DNA of 64,000 nt from positions 1-64,000 of the forward strand of contig CAXKVF010000075.1 in assembly GCA_964057225.1 (NCBI GenBank). The letters are read 5' to 3'. The DNA comes from Auanema rhodensis (taxonomy: Eukaryota > Nematoda > Chromadorea > Rhabditida > Rhabditidae). The notes beneath the pieces were generated by a model. That model saw only the letters and a program-made list of their open reading frames with translations, was not told the origin of the DNA and did no database searches. The translations under genes and the position numbers were made by a program. Shown in pieces: positions 56,201-64,000 of the stretch (position 1 is its first letter; each line of letters opens with the position of its first letter).

Positions 56201-58176
56201 ATTAGCATAAATTAAAGTTCACGTAAATTTCAAAGTCATGGTTACCATGCACCAATATCAATAAAAATTTGTTTTTAGACTAATATGGACATGGGGAATC
56301 TAATTTTGAAAACCGCATCTCTTTATCTTTCACGTGAAGCGAGTTACATACCAAGTGCACATCACGTGTACATTTAATTAGCATAAATTAAAGTTCACGT
56401 AAATTTCAAAGTCATGGTTACCATGCACCAATATCAATAAAAATTTGTTTTTAGACTAATATGGATATGGGGAATCTAATTTTGAAAACCGCATCTCTTC
56501 ATCTTTCACGTGAAGCGAGTTACATACCAAGTGCACATCACGTGTACATTTAATTAGCATAAATTAAAGTTCACGTAAATTTCAAAGTCATGGTTACCAT
56601 GCACCAATATCAATAAAAATTTGTTTTTAGACTAATATGGACATGGGGAATCTAATTTTGAAAACCGCATCTCTTTATCTTTCACGTGAAGCGAGTTACA
56701 TACCAAGTGCACATCACGTGTACATTTAATTAGCATAAATTAAAGTTCACGTAAATTTCAAAGTCATGGTTACCATGCACCAATATCAATAAAAATTTGT
56801 TTTTAGACTAATATGGACATGGGGAATCTAATTTTGAAAACCGCATCTCTTCATCTTTCACGTGAAGCGAGTTACATACCAAGTGCACATCACGTGTACA
56901 TTTAATTAGCATAAATTAAAGTTCACGTAAATTTCAAAGTCATGGTTACCATGCACCAATATCAATAAAAATTTGTTTTTAGACTAATATGGACATGGGG
57001 AATCTAATTTTGAAAACCGCATCTCTTTATCTTTCACGTGAAGCGAGTTACATACCAAGTGCACATCACGTGTACATTTAATTAGCATAAATTAAAGTTC
57101 ACGTAAATTTCAAAGTCATGGTTACCATGCACCAATGTCAATAAAAATTTGTTTTTAGACTAATATGGACATGGGGAATCTAATTTTGAAAACCGCATCT
57201 CTTCATCTTTCACGTGAAGCGAGTTACATACCAAGTGCACATCACGTGTACATTTAATTAGCATAAATTAAAGTTCACGTAAATTTCAAAGTCATGGTTA
57301 CCATGCACCAATATCAATAAAAATTTGTTTTTAGACTAATATGGACATGGGGAATCTAATTTTGAAAACCGCATCTCTTTATCTTTCACGTGAAGCGAGT
57401 TACATACCAAGTGCACATCACGTGTACATTTAATTAGCATAAATTAAAGTTCACGTAAATTTCAAAGTCATGGTTACCATGAACCAATATCAATAAAAAT
57501 TTGTTTTTAGACTAATATGGACATGGGGAATCTAATTTTGAAAACCGCATCTCTTTATCTTTCACGTGAAGCGAGTTACATACCAAGTGCACATCACGTG
57601 TACATTTAATTAGCATAAATTAAAGTTCACGTAACTTTCAAAGTCATGGTTACCATGCACCAATATCAATAAAAATTTGTTTTTAGACTAATATGGACAT
57701 GGGGAATCTAATTTTGAAAACCGCATCTCTTTATCTTTCACGTGAAGCGAGTTACATACCAAGTGCACATCACGTGTACATTTAATTAGCATAAATTAAA
57801 GTTCACGTAAAATTCAAAGTCATGGTTACCATGCACCAATATCAATAAAAATTTGTTTTTAGACTAATATGGACATGGGGAATCTAATTTTGAAAACCGC
57901 ATCTCTTTATCTTTCACGTGAAGCGAGTTACATACCAAGTGCACATCACGTGTACATTTAATTAGCATAAATTAAAGTTCACGTAAATTTCAAAGTCATG
58001 GTTACCATGAACCAATATCAATAAAAATTTGTTTTTAGACTAATATGGACATGGGGAATCTAATTTTGAAAACCGCATCTCTTTATCTTTCACGTGAAGC
58101 GAGTTACATACCAAGTGCACATCACGTGTACATTTAATTAGCATAAATTAAAGTTCACGTGAATTTCAAAGTCATG

Positions 58177-59936
58177 GTTACCATGCACCAATATCAATAA
58201 AAATTTGTTTTTAGACTAATATGGATATGGGGAATCTAATTTTGAAAACCGCATCTCTTCATCTTTCACGTGAAGCGAGTTACATACCAAGTGCACATCA
58301 CGTGTACATTTAATTAGCATAAATTAAAGTTCACGTAAATTTCAAAGTCATGGTTACCATGCACCAATATCAATAAAAATTTGTTTTTAGACTAATATGG
58401 ACATGGGGAATCTAATTTTGAAAACCGCATCTCTTTATCTTTCACGTGAAGCGAGTTACATACCAAGTGCACATCACGTGTACATTTAATTAGCATAAAT
58501 TAAAGTTCACGTAAATTTCAAAGTCATGGTTACCATGCACCAATATCAATAAAAATTTGTTTTTAGACTAATATGGACATGGGGAATCTAATTTTGAAAA
58601 CCGCATCTCTTCATCTTTCACGTGAAGCGAGTTACATACCAAGTGCACATCACGTGTACATTTAATTAGCATAAATTAAAGTTCACGTAAATTTCAAAGT
58701 CATGGTTACCATGCACCAATATCAATAAAAATTTGTTTTTAGACTAATATGGACATGGGGAATCTAATTTTGAAAACCGCATCTCTTTATCTTTCACGTG
58801 AAGCGAGTTACATACCAAGTGCACATCACGTGTACATTTAATTAGCATAAATTAAAGTTCACGTAAATTTCAAAGTCATGGTTACCATGAACCAATATCA
58901 ATAAAAATTTGTTTTTAGACTAATATGGACATGGGGAATCTAATTTTGAAAACCGCATCTCTTTATCTTTCACGTGAAGCGAGTTACATACCAAGTGCAC
59001 ATCACGTGTACATTTAATTAGCATAAATTAAAGTTCACGTAAATTTCAAAGTCATGGTTACCATGCACCAATATCAATAAAAATTTGTTTTTAGACTAAT
59101 ATGGATATGGGGAATCTAATTTTGAAAACCGCATCTCTTCATCTTTCACGTGAAGCGAGTTACATACCAAGTGCACATCACGTGTACATTTAATTAGCAT
59201 AAATTAAAGTTCACGTAAATTTCAAAGTCATGGTTACCATGCACCAATATCAATAAAAATTTGTTTTTAGACTAATATGGACATGGGGAATCTAATTTTG
59301 AAAACCGCATCTCTTTATCTTTCACGTGAAGCGAGTTACATACCAAGTGCACATCACGTGTACATTTAATTAGCATAAATTAAAGTTCACGTAAATTTCA
59401 AAGTCATGGTTACCATGCACCAATATCAATAAAAATTTGTTTTTAGACTAATATGGACATGGGGAATCTAATTTTGAAAACCGCATCTCTTCATCTTTCA
59501 CGTGAAGCGAGTTACATACCAAGTGCACATCACGTGTACATTTAATTAGCATAAATTAAAGTTCACGTAAATTTCAAAGTCATGGTTACCATGCACCAAT
59601 ATCAATAAAAATTTGTTTTTAGACTAATATGGACATGGGGAATCTAATTTTGAAAACCGCATCTCTTTATCTTTCACGTGAAGCGAGTTACATACCAAGT
59701 GCACATCACGTGTACATTTAATTAGCATAAATTAAAGTTCACGTAAATTTCAAAGTCATGGTTACCATGAACCAATATCAATAAAAATTTGTTTTTAGAC
59801 TAATATGGACATGGGGAATCTAATTTTGAAAACCGCATCTCTTTATCTTTCACGTGAAGCGAGTTGCATACCAAGTGCACATCACGTGTACATTTAATTA
59901 GCATAAATTAAAGTTCACGTAACTTTCAAAGTCATG
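58177..59936 (+). repeat. 5-monomer higher-order repeat with GGATATGG marker, two copies
   Basis: The C50T change giving ATGGATATGG at 58221 recurs at 59101, exactly 880 bp away. In both units the order is C50T+T84C, plain, T84C, plain, A10. A third copy of the leading monomer is at 56417 (marker at 56461), ten monomers upstream, followed by the same next three monomers. The closing A10 monomer differs between units: 59761 has A107G (GTTGCATA) and A163C, whereas 58881 has neither. Confidence 0.85.
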
Positions 59937-62900
59937 GTTACCATGCACCAATATCAATAAAAATTTGTTTTTAGACTAATATGGACATGGGGAATCTAAT
60001 TTTGAAAATCGCATCTCTTTATCTTTCACGTGAAGCGAGTTACATACCAAGTGCACATCACGTGTACATTTAATTAGCATAAATTAAAGTTCACGTAAAT
60101 TTCAAAGTCATGGTTACCAAGCACCAATATCAATACAAATTTGTTTTTAGACTAATATGGACATGGGGAATCTAATTTTGAAAACCGCATCTCTTTATCT
60201 TTCACGTGAAGCGAGTTACATACCAAGTGCACATCACGTGTACATTTAATTAGCATAAATTAAAGTTCACGTAAATTTCAAAGTCATGGTTACCATGAAC
60301 CAATATCAATAAAAATTTGTTTTTAGACTAATATGGACATGGGGAATCTAATTTTGAAAACCGCATCTCTTTATCTTTCACGTGAAGCGAGTTACATACC
60401 AAGTGCACATCACGTGTACATTTAATTAGCATAAATTAAAGTTCACGTAAATTTCAAAGTCATGGTTACCATGAACCAATATCAATAAAAATTTGTTTTT
60501 AGACTAATATGGACATGGGGAATCTAATTTTGAAAACCGCATCTCTTTATCTTTCACGTGAAGCGAGTTACATACCAAGTGCACATCACGTGTACATTTA
60601 ATTAGCATAAATTAAAGTTCACGTAACTTTCAAAGTCATGGTTACCATGCACCAATATCAATAAAAATTTGTTTTTAGACTAATATGGACATGGGGAATC
60701 TAATTTTGAAAACCGCATCTCTTTATCTTTCACGTGAAGCGAGTTACATACCAAGTGCACATCACGTGTACATTTAATTAGCATAAATTAAAGTTCACGT
60801 AAATTTCAAAGTCATGGTTACCATGCACCAATATCAATAAAAATTTGTTTTTAGACTAATATGGACATGGGGAATCTAATTTTGAAAACCGCATCTCTTT
60901 ATCTTTCACGTGAAGCGAGTTACATACCAAGTGCACATCACGTGTACATTTAATTAGCATAAATTAAAGTTCACGTAAATTTCAAAGTCATGGTTACCAT
61001 GAACCAATATCAATAAAAATTTGTTTTTAGACTAATATGGACATGGGGAATCTAATTTTGAAAACCGCATCTCTTTATCTTTCACGTGAAGCGAGTTACA
61101 TACCAAGTGCACATCACGTGTACATTTAATTAGCATAAATTAAAGTTCACGTAACTTTCAAAGTCATGGTTACCATGCACCAATATCAATAAAAATTTGT
61201 TTTTAGACTAATATGGACATGGGGAATCTAATTTTGAAAACCGCATCTCTTTATCTTTCACGTGAAGCGAGTTACATACCAAGTGCACATCACGTGTACA
61301 TTTAATTAGCATAAATTAAAGTTCACGTAAATTTCAAAGTCATGGTTACCATGCACCAATATCAATAAAAATTTGTTTTTAGACTAATATGGACATGGGG
61401 AATCTAATTTTGAAAACCGCATCTCTTCATCTTTCACGTGAAGCGAGTTACATACCAAGTGCACATCACGTGTACATTTAATTAGCATAAATTAAAGTTC
61501 ACGTAAATTTCAAAGTCATGGTTACCATGCACCAATATCAATAAAAATTTGTTTTTAGACTAATATGGACATGGGGAATCTAATTTTGAAAACCGCATCT
61601 CTTTATCTTTCACGTGAAGCGAGTTACATACCAAGTGCACATCACGTGTACATTTAATTAGCATAAATTAAAGTTCACGTAAATTTCAAAGTCATGGTTA
61701 CCATGAACCAATATCAATAAAAATTTGTTTTTAGACTAATATGGACATGGGGAATCTAAATTTGAAAACCGCATCTCTTTATCTTTCACGTGAAGCGAGT
61801 TACATACCAAGTGCACATCACGTGTACATTTAATTAGCATAAATTAAAGTTCACGTAAATTTCAAAGTCATGGTTACCATGCACCAATATCAATAAAAAT
61901 TTGTTTTTAGACTAATATGGACATGGGAAATCTAATTTTGAAAACCGCATCTCTTTATCTTTCAAGTGAAGCGAGTTACATACCAAGTGCACATCACGTG
62001 TACATTTAATTAGCATAAATTAAAGTTCACGTAAATTTCAAAGTCATGGTTACCATGAACCAATATCAATAAAAATTTGTTTTTAGACTAATATGGACAT
62101 GGGGAATCTAATTTTGAAAACCGCATCTCTTTATCTTTCACGTGAAGCGAGTTACATACCAAGAGCACATCACGTGTACATTTAATTAGCATAAATTAAA
62201 GTTCACGTAAATTTCAAAGTCATGGTTACCATGCACCAATATCAATAAAAATTTGTTTTTAAACTAATATGGACATGGGGAATCTAATTTTGAAAACCGC
62301 ATCTCTTTATCTTTCACGTGAAGCGAGTTACATACCAAGTGCACATCACGTGTACATTTAATTAGCATAAATTAAAGTTCACGTAAATTTCAAAGTCATG
62401 GTTACCATGAACCAATATCAATAAAAATTTGTTTTTAGACTTATATGGACATGGGGAATCTAAATTTGAAAACCGCATCTCTTTATCTTTCACGTGAAGC
62501 GAGTTACATACCAAGTGCACATCACGTGTACATTTAATTAGCATAAATTAAAGTTCACGTAACTTTCAAAGTCATGGTTACCATGCACCAATATCAATAA
62601 AAATTTGTTTTTAGACTAATATGGACATGGGGAATCTAATTTTGAAAACCGCATCTCTTTATCTTTCACGTGAAGCGAGTTACATACCAAGTGCACATCA
62701 CGTGTACATTTAATTAGCATAAATTAAAGTTCACGTAAATTTCAAAGTCATGGTTACCATGCACCAATATCAATAAAAATTTGTTTTTAGACTAATATGG
62801 ACATGGGGAATCTAATTTTGAAAACCGCATCTCTTTATCTTTCATGTGAAGCGAGTTACATACCAAGTGCACATCACGTGTACATTTAATTAGCATAAAT

Positions 62901-63984
62901 TAAAGTTCACGTAAATTTCAAAGTCATGGTTACCATGCACCAATATCAATAAAAATTTGTTTTTAGACTAATATGGACATGGGGAATCTAATTTTGAAAA
63001 CCGCATCTCTTTATCTTTCATGTGAAGCGAGTTACATACCAAGTGCACATCACGTGTACATTTAATTAGCATAAATTAAAGTTCACGTAAATTTCAAAGT
63101 CATGGTTACCATGAACCAATATCAATAAAAATTTGTTTTTAGACTAATATGGACATGGGGAATCTAATTTTGAAAACCGCATCTCTTTATCTTTCACGTG
63201 AAGCGAGTTACATACCAAGTGCACATCACGTGTACATTTAATTAGCATAAATTAAAGTTCACGTAAATTTCAAAGTCATGGTTACCATGCACCAATATCA
63301 ATAAAAATTTGTTTTTAAACTAATATGGACATGGGGAATCTAATTTTGAAAACCGCATCTCTTTATCTTTCACGTGAAGCGAGTTACATACCAAGTGCAC
63401 ATCACGTGTACATTTAATTAGCATAAATTAAAGTTCACGTAAATTTCAAAGTCATGGTTACCATGCACCAATATCAATAAAAATTTGTTTTTAGACTAAT
63501 ATGGACATGGGGAATCTAATTTTGAAAACCGCATCTCTTTATCTTTCACGTGAAGCGAGTTACATACCAAGTGCACATCACGTGTACATTTAATTAGCAT
63601 AAATTAAAGTTCACGTAAATTTCAAAGTCATGGTTACCATGAACCAATATCAATAAAAATTTGTTTTTAGACTAATATGGACATGGGGAATCTAATTTTG
63701 AAAACCGCATCTCTTTATCTTTCACGTGAAGCGAGTTACATACCAAGTGCACATCACGTGTACATTTAATTAGCATAAATTAAAGTTCACGTAAATTTCA
63801 AAGTCATGGTTACCATGAACCAATATCAATAAAAATTTGTTTTTAGACTAATATGGACATGGGGAATCTAATTTTGAAAACCGCATCTCTTTATCTTTCA
63901 CGTGAAGCGAGTTACATACCAAGTGCCCATCACGTGTACATTTAATTAGCATAAATTAAAGTTCACGTAAATTTCAAAGTCATG

Positions 63985-64000
63985 GTTACCATGCACCAAT
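63985..64000 (+). repeat. Partial monomer at right window edge
   Basis: The first 16 bases of a C10-type monomer are cut by the window end. The array clearly continues beyond it. The preceding monomer (63809) has A119C, and the eight other A119C monomers are each followed by a monomer altered at position 81 or 82. The truncated copy is therefore predicted to carry such a change just outside the window. Confidence 0.95.

Larger units (their letters stand above)
8193..63984 (+). repeat. Right block: 317 full-length monomers in perfect register
   Basis: From 8193 to 63984 every monomer start I checked falls at 97+176n, and the total length (55,792 bp) is exactly 317 x 176. Any indels would therefore have to compensate each other; I noticed none. 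Variation is by substitution only. Recurrent markers include A17G (ATGTC), G38A, T64A, C76T, A57G/C79T, T82G, T84C, C91T, C93A, A119C, T133G and A163C. Their spacing defines the higher-order units listed separately. There is no gene, insertion or inversion. Confidence 0.95.
1..64000 (+). repeat. 176-bp satellite DNA array (entire window)
   Basis: The window is a head-to-tail tandem array of a 176-bp monomer, all in one orientation. Counting GTTACC starts gives 1, 177, 353 and so on up to 7921, then 8193 and every 176 bp to 63985. One consensus monomer has 30 C and 26 G (31.8% GC) and five CpGs. Copies differ by scattered substitutions, and many of these are shared between distant copies. No unique DNA, transposon or inversion interrupts it. 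Known centromeric and heterochromatic satellites often have periods of 150-180 bp, close to a nucleosome plus linker, so a centromeric or similar constitutive block is a fair inference. The sequence itself does not prove centromere function. I do not recognise the family, and 'plant' is only a guess from the period. Confidence 0.99.
51313..64000 (+). repeat. Macro-repeat copy C (partial, right end outside window)
   Basis: It starts at the third G56A monomer (G56A at 51368) and follows the same order: C12G (near 51499), A57G+C79T (near 51721), AATCGC...ATACAAA (60009-60136), CCAAGAGC (62164), G38A (62262 and 63318), first A119C monomer (63923). It keeps the CCAAGAGC and A42T monomers that copy B lacks, so it resembles copy A more closely in that interval. 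The A57G/C79T and C12G markers occur a second time near 53251-53495, a local duplication within C. Confidence 0.75.

Noticed and set aside
1-64000. CRISPR array
   Set aside because: The repeats abut directly with no unique spacers, and the unit is 176 bp; this is a satellite.
1-64000. CENP-B box or tRNA-like RNA polymerase III internal promoter in the monomer
   Set aside because: No match to the mammalian CENP-B box core (TTCG...CGGG), and no A-box or B-box pair is visible in the consensus on either strand.
1-64000. Telomeric, rDNA or transposon-derived repeat
   Set aside because: No telomere-type short repeat, no recognisable rRNA sequence, no terminal inverted repeats or target duplications, and no transposase or reverse transcriptase frame; the period is a constant 176 bp.

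Overview
The whole 64-kb window is one uninterrupted satellite DNA array. A 176-bp monomer is repeated head to tail on one strand from the first base to the last: 362 full-length copies, one deletion hybrid made of two partial copies, and a 16-base fragment at the right edge. I see no unique flanking sequence, transposon, inversion, RNA gene or credible protein gene. The monomer is about 32% GC. Most copies differ from the consensus at only a few positions (judged by eye). This points to a nuclear eukaryotic satellite of nucleosome-scale period, such as a centromeric, pericentromeric or heterochromatic block. Plant centromere repeats often have this size, but I do not recognise the sequence and cannot name the organism.

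Monomer positions below count from the G of GTTACC at window base 1. Each monomer carries two CACGTG hexamers (91-96 and 123-128) and a third CACGT (156-160), spaced 32 and 33 bp. It also has a TTTAATT/AATTAAA hairpin-like inverted repeat (133-152), an A/T-tract block (23-36) and a dyad across the monomer junction (173-176 plus 1-9).

Layout: 1-7920 is 45 full monomers. 7921-8192 is a hybrid lacking 80 bp, the only length change found. 8193-63984 is 317 full monomers in perfect 176-bp register. 63985-64000 is the fragment.

Shared private substitutions reveal nested duplication on three levels. (1) Local higher-order repeats of 5, 6/7, 8 and 16 monomers. (2) Expansion or loss of those units between copies. 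(3) A macro-repeat of about 22.6-27.8 kb present as copy A (881-23504), copy B (23505-51312) and partial copy C (51313-64000), with the same landmarks in the same order. Copy B has an extra 8-monomer unit, a 16-monomer tandem duplication absent from A, and a loss of roughly 4 kb relative to A.

There are no genes acting together here. The biology is array evolution by unequal exchange or replication slippage in whole-monomer steps, plus a possible role of the conserved CACGTG/dyad cluster in protein binding or non-B DNA at a centromere-like locus.
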